Below, piece after piece: positions 18,385 to 26,585 of a stretch of 64,000 bases of DNA; position 1 is the stretch's first letter, and every line of letters starts with the position of its first letter. Under the pieces are notes generated by a model. That model was not told the origin of the DNA. It searched no databases and was given only the letters and a program-made list of their open reading frames with translations. This stretch comes from Geobacter sp. UBA2189 (lineage in GTDB: Bacteria; Desulfobacterota; Desulfuromonadia; Geobacterales; Pseudopelobacteraceae), in assembly GCA_002328035.1 (NCBI GenBank), contig DCVL01000043.1, positions 1 to 64,000 on the forward strand, in the 5' to 3' direction. A program made the translations under genes and the position numbers.

Positions 18385-19195
18385 AAGTACCAGAAGAAAT
18401 CAAAGAACATGCATGTGCCGTAACGGTGCCGTCTGATGGTTTTTTAGAACATCTTTTGTTAATCCATAAAGATAACGGTAGGCAGCGGTACGTCTCGCTC
18501 CAGCGACAGCCTTGATACCGTGGTGACACCGGTTGAATAGAAAGAGGCCCGGGCCAGGCGGCTTAAAGAGCTTAAACAGCAGCGCGAGGCAGAAGAGCGC
18601 GAACGCCAACAGGAGCTGGATCAACTGAAACAAGCTGAAGAGGCAAAGCGGTTGGAACAGATCAGGGCTGATGTTGCCAAGTACCAGAAGGTGGCTGCCA
18701 GTAAACACGGCCAGGACTTGAAAGGAACAGCCTGGGATGCCCTGCTACACAGCTACCCGGCGGCAAAAGGGGCGGCGCGGTATGATGTCGAGGTCTTCCT
18801 GTCGTTACTGGGGCTAACTCAGCAGGAACTATTGATTTATACTGACCCACAAACCGGCCTACAGTGGCTGCGAGATGCAAATGTTACCGGTAAAAAGATG
18901 ACCTGGCATGAGGCAATGCAGTGGGTAAAGACCCTGCGTATCGGCGGCTACCAGGACTGGCGACTACCTACGAAAGATGAGCTGGAAGCTTTGTCAAGCG
19001 GGGCGAGAAGCGCCCTGACGACTATTTCAATACCAACGGGTTCAGCAATGTCCAGGCTAACAACTACTGGTCATCCAGTACCGCGGCGCCTACGGCACCG
19101 GCAGCGCCTGGGTCGTGGGCATGGACGGCGGCTTCGTGAACGGCTACTATAAGGTCTTCAACTACTACGTCTGGCAGATCCGTGATGCAAAGTAG
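18381..19195 (+). pseudogene. Decayed coiled-coil / DUF1566 (Lcl C-terminal) gene
   Basis: Pieces of one protein lie in three frames. An N-terminal 44 codons begin at the ATG overlapping the kinase stop and end at 18515. A second frame has ...SLDTVVTPVE, then TAG at 18538 (CAG would give Gln), a charged coiled coil and the start of a DUF1566 domain (TGLQWLRD, GYQDWRLPTKDELEAL). The frame shifts near 19000, at a GGGG run, to RPDDYFNTNGFSNVQANNYWSSS. It shifts again near 19080 to YGTGSAWVVGMDGG...YYVWQIRDAK and a stop at 19193-19195. Intact DUF1566 domains read these segments in order. Its position suggests it was an output or partner of the kinase. Sequencing error could explain one shift but hardly all four lesions. 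Confidence 0.8.
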
Positions 19196-19202
19196 CAGCC
19201 AT

Positions 19203-19244
19203 CCCTCATCCGGCCTGCGGCCACCTTCTCCCTAAAGGGAGAAG
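19203..19244. repeat. 42-bp repeat, copy A (left of brnTA)
   Basis: This 42-base element differs from 19873-19914 at one position. It contains GGCC-TGC-GGCC and a perfect 9-bp stem CTTCTCCCT/AGGGAGAAG with a two-base loop. It is followed by CCCTCTCCCCGAGGGAG and GACAGGGTGAG, so this copy looks like the longer, more complete version of the element, running to about 19305. Confidence 0.8.
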
Positions 19245-19316
19245 GAAGAGAGATGTTTCCCTCTCCCCGAGGGAGCCCTGAGGGAGATGACAGGGTGAGT
19301 GGTGAAAGGAGTTTAC

Positions 19317-19604
19317 ATGGGCTTTATATTTGAGTGGGACGCTCGTAAGGCTGCTACAAATATACGCAAGCATGGAGTAAGTTTTGATGAGGCGGTCTCA
19401 GTCTTTGCTGATCCGCTATCGCTGACCGTTGCAGATCCTAAGCATTCCGAAGAAGAGTTTCGGTTTATCGATATAGGTCTGTCACACCGCAGACAATTGC
19501 TGGTTGTTTCGTACACAGAGCGTGAGGATAGAATTCGTATAATCAGTGTGCGGTTGGCATTACCCAGAGAAAGGAATTGGTATGAAGAAAAAAATAGCAA
19601 CTGA
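19317..19604 (+). CDS. brnT: BrnT-type toxin
   Basis: The 95-residue protein matches the BrnT family of RelE-fold ribonuclease toxins: FEWDARKAATNIRKHGVSFDEAVSVFADPL, then EEFRFIDIGLS, LLVVSYTER and IRIISVRLALPRERNWYE. The ATG at 19317 is 5 bases after AAAGGAG, so I prefer it to an in-frame GTG 18 bases earlier. The toxin gene precedes the antitoxin, as is usual for brnTA, and overlaps it by 23 bases. The module lies between a decayed gene and the PP2C gene and is bracketed by repeats, which suggests it arrived as an insert. Confidence 0.9.
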   Translation: MGFIFEWDARKAATNIRKHGVSFDEAVSVFADPLSLTVADPKHSEEEFRFIDIGLSHRRQLLVVSYTEREDRIRIISVRLALPRERNWYEEKNSN

Positions 19605-19869
19605 TGAAATACCCCCGGTTGATTTTTCACAGGCAGTGCGGGGTAAGCATAGCGCATGCTTCAGGCAGGGGTATACGGTTAAGATAGCACAGGAAGATGG
19701 TTCTCTGCACATACAGAGGTTTGTGCCGGACGCCGACGCCGTGGTAATTGATCAGGATGTTCGCAAGTATTTTCCGGATGCTGCGTCTATCAACAAAGCG
19801 CTGCGCGCACTGATTGAAATTATACCCAAACAGCCAGGTACTGGCGCTCGTAAAAGGTTGAGTGCGTGA
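19582..19869 (+). CDS. brnA: BrnA-type antitoxin
   Basis: The 95-residue protein begins MKKKIATDEIPPVDFSQAVRG and carries the family-typical core VVIDQDVRKYFPDAASINKALRALIEI. This ribbon-helix-helix antitoxin binds BrnT and represses the pair's promoter. Start ATG 19582 is preceded by AAAGG inside the end of brnT, so translation is coupled. A right-hand copy of the 42-bp repeat begins 4 bases after its stop. Confidence 0.87.
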   Translation: MKKKIATDEIPPVDFSQAVRGKHSACFRQGYTVKIAQEDGSLHIQRFVPDADAVVIDQDVRKYFPDAASINKALRALIEIIPKQPGTGARKRLSA

Positions 19870-19872
19870 TCC

Positions 19873-19914
19873 CCCTCATCCGGCCTGCGGCCACCTTCTC
19901 CCTCAAGGGAGAAG
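19873..19914. repeat. 42-bp repeat, copy B (right of brnTA)
   Basis: This copy matches 19203-19244 with one base difference in the hairpin loop and lies in the same orientation. It lacks the longer right-hand part present after copy A. The two copies bracket brnT-brnA closely. Confidence 0.8.
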
Positions 19915-20010
19915 TATTAAAAGTGTATCACTTTCGCTGGGATAAGGTGGGCAGCAGGTCCGAATATGTTACCAACAACCATAAAAACAGGCAGCTACCG
20001 GGAGCCAACC

Positions 20011-20814
20011 ATGCACCTGATCGCCTTTGGACTAACGGATACTGGTAAGGTGCGTCAACATAACGAGGATGCCATCCTGCTTGACTCCTCTCTAAGCCTA
20101 TATGCTGTAGCAGATGGTATGGGTGGGCATAAGGGGGGGGAAGTTGCAAGCCGGATCTGTCTTGATAGCATGAAGGACTATCTGCTACAGGCATCCAAAG
20201 GCCATGCGCCATTGGTGGGTGAGGTGGATACATCCCATTCGGAGGCAACCAATCTGCTGGGTTCTGCAGTACGATTTGCCAACCAAGCGGTGTTTGAGGC
20301 AGCATACACCAAACCGGAATGGCGTGGCATGGGTACCACAATTGTGGCGCTGACCATTAGAGGAGGCAAGGTTTCAATTGCTCATGTTGGCGACAGCCGG
20401 GCCTATCTTCTGCGTCAGGGTCGGTTTCAGCAGCTTACCCAGGATCATTCATGGATTGAGGAACAGGTAAGAGCGGGCTTGATGACCCGTGATGAAGCAC
20501 TGTTGAAGCAGGGACGAAACGTTCTTACCCGTGCCGTTGGGCAGGAAGAGACAGTAAAGGTTGATCTGAATGAACTGGAATTAAAGTCCGCCGATCTTTT
20601 AATGCTCTGTTCAGATGGACTGTTCGGAATGGTGACAGATGAGGAGATAGCAGCCCTTATAGCATCTTCAAGCAGCCTTGAAACCGCATGCACCGAGCTG
20701 GTTGCATGCGCCAACGGTCGAGGAGGAAGGGACAACATATCTGTGATTCTGCTTAAAGTTATTGAAAAGCATGGCGTATTAGCTGGAATGAAGCGGTTTT
20801 TCAAGACAGGTTAA
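20011..20814 (+). CDS. PP2C-type Ser/Thr protein phosphatase
   Basis: The 267-residue phosphatase has all PPM/PP2C metal motifs: QHNEDAIL near the N-terminus, ADGMGGHKGGEVAS, HVGDSRAYL, LCSDGL and GGRDNISVILL. It removes phosphate from Ser/Thr and is the natural counterpart of the CHASE2 kinase encoded 1.6 kb upstream. I chose the ATG at 20011, which follows GGGAG by 6 bases; an ATG 45 bases upstream has no such signal. Its 3' end overlaps the convergent FHA gene by 14 bases. It is soluble, with no TM segment. Confidence 0.93.
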   Translation: MHLIAFGLTDTGKVRQHNEDAILLDSSLSLYAVADGMGGHKGGEVASRICLDSMKDYLLQASKGHAPLVGEVDTSHSEATNLLGSAVRFANQAVFEAAYTKPEWRGMGTTIVALTIRGGKVSIAHVGDSRAYLLRQGRFQQLTQDHSWIEEQVRAGLMTRDEALLKQGRNVLTRAVGQEETVKVDLNELELKSADLLMLCSDGLFGMVTDEEIAALIASSSSLETACTELVACANGRGGRDNISVILLKVIEKHGVLAGMKRFFKTG

Positions 20815-21808
20815 TTTCCTCAACAAGAAGAGATGTCTGACCTATTGATATCCGATCCGACTGTTTAAGCTCCTGCTGATTAATAGCTTTGTCGTTAAGC
20901 AGCGTACCGTTCGTACTATGCAGATCGATAAGCATCAGCTTGCCGTTTATAATCTGGATTGCAGCATGGCGCTTGGAAACCATTGGATCGTCTATAATAA
21001 TGTCCGCATCCTTCCTACCCAGCACGCAAGGTAAAGAGCTACCAAACGAGCTTCCAGCCTCAACCCCTTCAAGCACTTTCAAACGCAATTGTTCATGGTG
21101 CTGGACTGTCAGAACTCCTGGAGCAATGGTCTTCTCGGTATCCTCAACTGCGGCAAACAGCCTGACCAGACCTTCCAGCGTCATATTAGCCGAATCCATT
21201 GATTCCATTGTATTAAGGGTCTGATAGACTATAGCTGTCACCGGAGAGGATTTTTCCATTGAAGCGTACAGAAGCATCTGCTCGTCCACTGTCAGCTCAC
21301 CACTAACAACCTGTTCACCTTCAGACCAGTATGCTGCTGTTTTGGTTCCATCAAGGAAGAAGAAGAAGTTGTGCCTGCCTGCCTGTTCAAGAATCACAAG
21401 AGCATCTGAAGCCTGTTCATGGATCTGATTCATCATCCCTTTCAGGTTGATAAGATTTACAGCCCCTTTTGCCGCCGGTTCATCCTGAACAAAGACCAGC
21501 AGACATTTAAGCAACACGGGGTCAGTTTCATGGAGTGAAATTGACCCACTACCTTCATGAATGCTTGCAACCTGAGCGCAAAAATTAGTTATGGTAAGCG
21601 ATAAGGGTTTCTCAGCCGCATAAAGGCCTGCAGAATATGGACACCCCTGAAATATAAAGAGAAGAAAAAGGCGGTCGCCAGTTCTGACAGATAGATATCC
21701 GGTAAAATGAGTGCCGAAAAGGCCTTTAAGAGTGGAAACAAGTGTTTCACGCCTAAAATCGGTTTCTGTCAGACGAACTGTTGCTGTTGGAAGGGTCATA
21801 TTTTGCAT
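20801..21808 (-). CDS. FHA-domain phosphopeptide-binding protein
   Basis: The 335-residue protein ends in a forkhead-associated domain (about residues 255-335) with CVLGRKDADIII, VSKRHAAI and HSTNGTLL, the residues that hold phosphothreonine. The first 240 residues form an alpha/beta region I do not recognise with certainty; it resembles DUF4388-like regulatory domains. It converges on the PP2C gene (14-base tail overlap). Together with the kinase it completes a writer-eraser-reader set. Two in-frame ATGs (21808, 21799) are possible; neither has a strong ribosome-binding site. Confidence 0.85.
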   Translation of the reverse strand: MQNMTLPTATVRLTETDFRRETLVSTLKGLFGTHFTGYLSVRTGDRLFLLFIFQGCPYSAGLYAAEKPLSLTITNFCAQVASIHEGSGSISLHETDPVLLKCLLVFVQDEPAAKGAVNLINLKGMMNQIHEQASDALVILEQAGRHNFFFFLDGTKTAAYWSEGEQVVSGELTVDEQMLLYASMEKSSPVTAIVYQTLNTMESMDSANMTLEGLVRLFAAVEDTEKTIAPGVLTVQHHEQLRLKVLEGVEAGSSFGSSLPCVLGRKDADIIIDDPMVSKRHAAIQIINGKLMLIDLHSTNGTLLNDKAINQQELKQSDRISIGQTSLLVEEINLS

Positions 21809-21865
21809 ACATCAGACTATACGGTCAGGTTGCCCGACTGTCAAGTTAGAGAACAGGGGTTTTTC

Positions 21866-21894
21866 TTGCCCTTAACTCTATGGAATGTTAATCT
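21866..21894 (+). promoter_or_regulatory. Probable sigma-70 promoter of the aro operon
   Basis: TTGCCC (21866-21871) and TAATCT (21889-21894) are 17 bases apart, in the gap between the divergent FHA and aroC genes and 34 bases before aroC. It is the best promoter-like pair there. Confidence 0.4.
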
Positions 21895-21927
21895 TTCATC
21901 CAATTATCCAAGAGCAGGAGACGTTTT

Positions 21928-23106
21928 ATGCGATATATGACAGCAGGCGAATCTCACGGTCCGCAATTGACCGCAATTATTGAAGGATTACCAGCCGGAC
22001 TCAAGATCTCTTCAGAAATGATCGATTCTCAGCTTGCACGTCGGCAACAGGGGTACGGCAGAGGCGGCAGGATGAAGATTGAGCTTGATAGCGCCGAAAT
22101 ACTTTCGGGGGTTCGCTGGGGGAAAACACTCGGTTCTCCGATAACGATTGTTGTAAAAAACAGGGACTGGGGAAACTGGTTGGAAAAGATGTCACCTCTG
22201 GCAGAACATGATGGGCAGGCTGAAGCGGTAACCCGTCCCCGTCCCGGGCATGCCGATCTGTGCGGAGCAATGAAGTACGGTCACAGTGATGTCAGGAATA
22301 TCCTTGAACGCTCAAGCGCCCGAGAAACAGCTGTCAGGGTGGCTGTGGGGGCGGTAGCAAGAACCTTTCTCAATGTTCTCGATATCAGGATTGGAGGGAT
22401 AGTTACCGAAGTCGGCAGCATAAAGGCGGAGATATCTAAGCTGCCTTATCCAAAACAGTGGGAACTGTCTGCAGCCTCTGAACTTTTCTGCCCTGATTAT
22501 AGTTCGACCACGAAGATGAAGGAGTTGATTGATAATGCAAAATCAACTGGAGACACCCTTGGTGGCGTGGTTGAAGTACAGGTAATTGGCCTCCCTCCAG
22601 GGCTTGGAAGCTGTATGCATTGGGATCGGAAACTTGACTCAAGAATTGCCATGTCTTTGATGAGCATTCAGGCTATCAAAGGCGTTGAGATCGGCCTTGG
22701 TTTTGAGGCTGCCCGTCGTCCAGGTTCTCAGGTACACGACGAGATCTATTATGACCTTTCAGCAGTTGAAGCTGGCGCAAAAACCGCCTATACACGCCCC
22801 ACCAACCATGCTGGCGGACTGGAAGGCGGAATGACCAACGGGGAACCGCTGCTTGTGCGGGCGGCGATGAAACCTATCCCCACGTTATACAAACCTTTAC
22901 AATCGGTTGATATTGCAACCCATAAGCCTTTTGAAGCATCGGTTGAACGTTCTGACACTTGTGCAGTCCCTGCTGCCCTGGTTGTTGCAGAGGCTGTCGT
23001 TGCCATAGAGCTGGCTCAGGCGATCCTTGAAAAGTTTGGCGGTGATTCACTGGAGGAAACACGACGTAATATGGATAGTTATCTCAAAGGCTTGCGAGAT
23101 TTCTGA
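21928..23106 (+). CDS. aroC: Chorismate synthase
   Basis: This enzyme makes chorismate from EPSP, using reduced FMN, at the end of the shikimate pathway. The 392 residues begin MRYMTAGESHGPQ and contain the signature RPGHADLCGAMKYGHSDVRNILERSSARETA. GGAG lies 7 bases before the ATG. It is the first gene of an aroC-aroK-aroB run and its stop shares one base with the aroK start. Confidence 0.97.
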   Translation: MRYMTAGESHGPQLTAIIEGLPAGLKISSEMIDSQLARRQQGYGRGGRMKIELDSAEILSGVRWGKTLGSPITIVVKNRDWGNWLEKMSPLAEHDGQAEAVTRPRPGHADLCGAMKYGHSDVRNILERSSARETAVRVAVGAVARTFLNVLDIRIGGIVTEVGSIKAEISKLPYPKQWELSAASELFCPDYSSTTKMKELIDNAKSTGDTLGGVVEVQVIGLPPGLGSCMHWDRKLDSRIAMSLMSIQAIKGVEIGLGFEAARRPGSQVHDEIYYDLSAVEAGAKTAYTRPTNHAGGLEGGMTNGEPLLVRAAMKPIPTLYKPLQSVDIATHKPFEASVERSDTCAVPAALVVAEAVVAIELAQAILEKFGGDSLEETRRNMDSYLKGLRDF

Positions 23107-23633
23107 TGAATGAATCAATCATCCTTACCGGCCCTATGGGAAGCGGAAAGAGCAGTGTCGGGAAGATTCTGGCATCACGCTTGGGATATAGATTTATGGA
23201 TCTTGATGCCCTTATAGTTGAAAAAACCGGCAAGAGCATTAATCAGATCTTTGATGATGAAGGGGAAGATAAATTCAGAGAACTCGAGTCATTGGTTCTC
23301 TCTTCTCTGTCAGGCCAGCAGAGGATTATACTCTCCACAGGTGGCGGAGCAGTTTTAAGGGAAGAAAACAGAGAACAGCTCCACGCTCTGGGTCTTGTCG
23401 TAAATCTTTCAGCAACCGTTGATGAACTGACCAGCCGCCTTTCAAAGGCAGATGATAGGCCGTTGTTAAAAGGAGATGAGCCGCTTTCTGCAAGAATTAA
23501 ACGGATTTTAAATGAACGGGAACGGTTTTATGCAGATGCAGACATAAGAATTGACACTACCGGTAAAAAATTGGAAGATGTCGCGCGAAAAATAGATAAA
23601 CTTTACCTCCAGAAACAGCAAGGGGTCTCGTGA
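23106..23633 (+). CDS. aroK: Shikimate kinase
   Basis: This enzyme phosphorylates shikimate with ATP. The 175 residues show Walker A GPMGSGKS (9-16), substrate residues Asp34 (MDLD) and Arg58, the GGG loop (79-81) and the lid DDRPLL. The start overlaps aroC by one base (TGATG), and its stop overlaps aroB by four. Confidence 0.95.
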   Translation: MNESIILTGPMGSGKSSVGKILASRLGYRFMDLDALIVEKTGKSINQIFDDEGEDKFRELESLVLSSLSGQQRIILSTGGGAVLREENREQLHALGLVVNLSATVDELTSRLSKADDRPLLKGDEPLSARIKRILNERERFYADADIRIDTTGKKLEDVARKIDKLYLQKQQGVS

Positions 23634-24706
23634 ATAAAATCACCATCAAACTTGATTTTCACAAATATGACATAATCATCGGTGAAGAAATTCTTCAAAC
23701 CGTAGGTTCTTTATCTTCCAGCCTCGGACTCTCCGGAAAGACAGCTGTAATCTCCAATCCTACTGTTGCGCCTCTTTATGCAGGCAAAGTCATTAATTCC
23801 CTCTCCTTAGCAGGACTTGACCCGATCCTTATTGAAATACCTGACGGCGAGGAGTTCAAATCACTTGAGACACTGCAAACAGTGTATGATCGCCTGATTC
23901 TGGGCGGACTGGATCGCCGTTCTTTTATTGTGGCTCTTGGTGGCGGCGTGGTGGGAGATCTGGCCGGATTTGCCGCTGCAACATTCCTGCGGGGCATCCC
24001 GTTTATACAGATACCGACTACACTACTGGCACAGGTTGACAGTAGCGTCGGGGGCAAGACAGGTATAGATCATCCCCTGGGAAAAAATCTGATTGGCTCT
24101 TTTTATCAGCCACATCTGGTGGTTTCTGATATAAGCACATTAATCTCTCTTTCTGAGCGTCACTATCTGGCTGGACTTGCAGAGGTTATCAAATATGGCG
24201 CAGTCCTGGATGCTGATCTGTTTGACCTGCTTGAAAATAAGATTGATGAACTGTTAAAAAGGGAACCGTTGTTACTTGCAGATATTGTAGCGAGATGCTG
24301 TGAGATCAAGGCGTCGGTCGTTGAGCAGGATGAGAAAGAGTCTGGACTTAGAGCTGTTCTGAATTACGGCCATACACTGGGACATGCCTTTGAAACCCTT
24401 TCCAACTACAAGAATCTTGTTCATGGAGAAGCGGTTGCCATAGGCATGGCACAAGCAGCCCGAATTTCTCTCAAAACCGGATACTGTTCTGAAAAAGAGG
24501 CTGAACGCATAATTTTACTAATAAAAAATCTTGGACTCCCGACAGAAGCACCGGAGACTGAACGTGAAGAACTGATAATCGCGCTCTCAAAAGACAAAAA
24601 GAACCGTTCCGGCAGCTTGCAGTATATCTGTAACCGTGGTATCGGTTCATCAGCAATACACCAGCTTACCCCTGCCATGCTGGCTGAAGCCTGTTACTTC
24701 AGGTAG
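23630..24706 (+). CDS. aroB: 3-Dehydroquinate synthase
   Basis: This NAD- and metal-dependent enzyme makes 3-dehydroquinate from DAHP in the second shikimate step. The 358 residues contain the NAD loop GGGVVGDLAGFAAAT, the substrate stretch QVDSSVGGKTGID and the metal histidines in LNYGHTLGHAFE and HGEAVAIGM. It starts with GTG at 23630, overlapping aroK by four bases (GTGA). Confidence 0.96.
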   Translation: MNKITIKLDFHKYDIIIGEEILQTVGSLSSSLGLSGKTAVISNPTVAPLYAGKVINSLSLAGLDPILIEIPDGEEFKSLETLQTVYDRLILGGLDRRSFIVALGGGVVGDLAGFAAATFLRGIPFIQIPTTLLAQVDSSVGGKTGIDHPLGKNLIGSFYQPHLVVSDISTLISLSERHYLAGLAEVIKYGAVLDADLFDLLENKIDELLKREPLLLADIVARCCEIKASVVEQDEKESGLRAVLNYGHTLGHAFETLSNYKNLVHGEAVAIGMAQAARISLKTGYCSEKEAERIILLIKNLGLPTEAPETEREELIIALSKDKKNRSGSLQYICNRGIGSSAIHQLTPAMLAEACYFR

Positions 24707-24720
24707 GTAAAGGAGGATTT

Positions 24721-25731
24721 ATGCAGTCATCATCTGCCAATGAGATAAAGGCGCTTGAGGAGCGTTTGAAGAGCGACCCGGCCTCGTACTGTTTCGCACA
24801 ACTTTCGGCGCTTTATATCAATGCAGGTTTGTTGGATGATGCCCTGATTACAGCTATTAACGGTACTGCAAGACACCCCAGTTTTGTAGCCGGCCAGATG
24901 GCTCTGGCCAGAGCCTCTCAAAAAAAAGGAATGCCTGATGAAGCACGCAAAGCCCTTGAAACTGTTATAAGCGCAATGCCTGAAAATGTTGAAGCCCAGC
25001 GGATGCTTGCAAGACTTCATCAGGAAGCCGGAAGATACGATGAAGCTATCTACTCACTCCAGACATTGATTGACTTTTCACCAAATGATGAGGCCGCCAA
25101 AAAGGATCTTGAACTGTTAAAGAAAAGGCAGCATATGCCTTTAAATGAAGATGATCTTGAATTGATCGAGCTTACAGATGCCGATATCTTTGAAGAACCA
25201 GAGGGTGAAGATCTACTGGTTGAAAGGGTAAAGCCGGTTGCCCCACCTGTTGAAGACCCCTGGTCAGCTATCAGCATATCAACTTCAGAACAGCAAAAAT
25301 TCGAAGAAGAAAAACAAATACCTACATCTAACATGGATACAGACCTCCAATCAGTATGGAGCGGTTCCACACACCTGCCAATAGAAGCCTCCGAACCTTT
25401 TGAGTTCTCTGTTCCTGTAGAGAAACCGGAACAGGATCCAATGAATACCGCTACGCTTGCAGAACTTTATGTCTCGCAGGGTCTTCCGGAAAAGGCTCTT
25501 GTGATCTATCGCAGGATTGTCGCTGACAACCCCCTTAATCAGGAGGCAGCAGCAAGGGTTGCAGCGCTTGAACAGCAGATAATGGCTAGCGAAGCAATTG
25601 TTGCAGCAGTTGAACCTCCGCCTGCTCCCTCCCTAAATCTGCCTGAAGCTGGTAAAGCTGATCAAAATGCCGTCGTATCGGTTCTGGAAGGATGGCTGGA
25701 AAATATCCGGAGGTTAAAAGCATGCCACTGA
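24721..25731 (+). CDS. Tetratricopeptide-repeat protein
   Basis: The 336-residue soluble protein has TPR helices in the first 135 residues (FAQLSALYINAGLLDDALITA, RMLARLHQEAGRYDEAIYSL). A long acidic, Pro/Ser-rich linker (about 140-235) follows, then another TPR-like unit (ATLAELYVSQGLPEKALVIY). The ATG follows AAAGGAGG. It overlaps the start of the roadblock-domain gene and lies inside the aromatic biosynthesis run, so the two probably work together as a scaffold and small regulator. The function is not known to me. Confidence 0.8.
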   Translation: MQSSSANEIKALEERLKSDPASYCFAQLSALYINAGLLDDALITAINGTARHPSFVAGQMALARASQKKGMPDEARKALETVISAMPENVEAQRMLARLHQEAGRYDEAIYSLQTLIDFSPNDEAAKKDLELLKKRQHMPLNEDDLELIELTDADIFEEPEGEDLLVERVKPVAPPVEDPWSAISISTSEQQKFEEEKQIPTSNMDTDLQSVWSGSTHLPIEASEPFEFSVPVEKPEQDPMNTATLAELYVSQGLPEKALVIYRRIVADNPLNQEAAARVAALEQQIMASEAIVAAVEPPPAPSLNLPEAGKADQNAVVSVLEGWLENIRRLKACH

Positions 25732-26084
25732 GAGAACTGCTGACTTCAATACTTGCCAGACTTGATAACGGATACGCAGTCATGCTTATGGGTTATGATT
25801 GCATTGCTATAGACGAGGTACATTCCGGAAATCCTGGTTTTGACGTACAAACCATGGCAGTTGAATATGGAACTGTACTTAAAGACATACGTAAAACAAT
25901 TGAACTGGTTGGAGCCGGAGAGATGGAGGAGATAACCATCACCACAGCAAATTCACTAATGATCGTACGTGTGCTTAACGATGAGTTCTTTGCCGCCTGT
26001 GTACTGGCTAAAGATGCAAATCTGGGTAAAGCCAGATATTTGCTTAGAGCTAATACCCTGACTCTTATCGAGGCGGTTGCCTAG
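25722..26084 (+). CDS. Roadblock/LC7-domain protein
   Basis: The 120-residue protein has the roadblock/LC7 alpha-beta pattern (AVMLMGYDCIAIDEV ... EITITTANSLMIVRVLNDEFFAACVLAKDANLGKARYLL). Such proteins (MglB type) regulate or scaffold small Ras-like GTPases. No GTPase gene is in the window. The ATG at 25722 follows GGAGG by 8 bases and overlaps the TPR gene by 10 bases; an in-frame ATG at 25692 has poorer spacing. Confidence 0.82.
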   Translation: MPLRELLTSILARLDNGYAVMLMGYDCIAIDEVHSGNPGFDVQTMAVEYGTVLKDIRKTIELVGAGEMEEITITTANSLMIVRVLNDEFFAACVLAKDANLGKARYLLRANTLTLIEAVA

Positions 26085-26086
26085 TA

Positions 26087-26521
26087 ATGAGAATTCTTGT
26101 AATTCATGGCCCCAATCTTAATATGCTGGGAAAAAGGGAACCTGAAATATACGGAACCCTTACATTGCATGATATCAATTCTGCGCTTGATGCTCTGAGG
26201 ACAGAATTTGAATGTTCCCTCGGTTTTTTTCAGTCAAACAGCGAAGGTGAGTTGATAGACATTATTCAGCAGGCACCAGAGAGTTACGACGGTATATTGA
26301 TAAACCCCGCAGCCTATACCCACACCAGCATTGCCCTGCGAGATGCACTGGCGGCAGTCGGCCTTCCGTTTGTTGAGGTTCACCTTTCAAATATTCACCG
26401 TAGGGAAGAGTTCCGGCACAAGAGTTTTTTGGCTCCTCTTGCATTGGGTCAGATCTGCGGTTTCGGGCTGGACAGTTATCTGCTTGGCCTGCGTGCACTT
26501 TTCAACCATATTAAAAACTAA
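26087..26521 (+). CDS. aroQ: 3-Dehydroquinate dehydratase, type II
   Basis: This enzyme converts 3-dehydroquinate to 3-dehydroshikimate. The 144 residues carry the type II signature HGPNLNMLGKREPEIYG with Arg17 and Tyr22, the FFQSNSEGELID segment and the active-site His99 in VEVHLSNIHRREEFR. It begins 2 bases after the roadblock gene, so it is probably read by coupling. Confidence 0.96.
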   Translation: MRILVIHGPNLNMLGKREPEIYGTLTLHDINSALDALRTEFECSLGFFQSNSEGELIDIIQQAPESYDGILINPAAYTHTSIALRDALAAVGLPFVEVHLSNIHRREEFRHKSFLAPLALGQICGFGLDSYLLGLRALFNHIKN

Positions 26522-26585
26522 TTATCGTTTTATTCTAAAATATGGCTGTTTTATGAAGAATTAGATTGAGGGCTTGCTTTCAGTT

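Noticed and set aside
18381..19195. Diversity-generating retroelement target
   Set aside because: The DUF1566 fold would fit, but there is no reverse transcriptase, template repeat or A-to-N pattern in the window.
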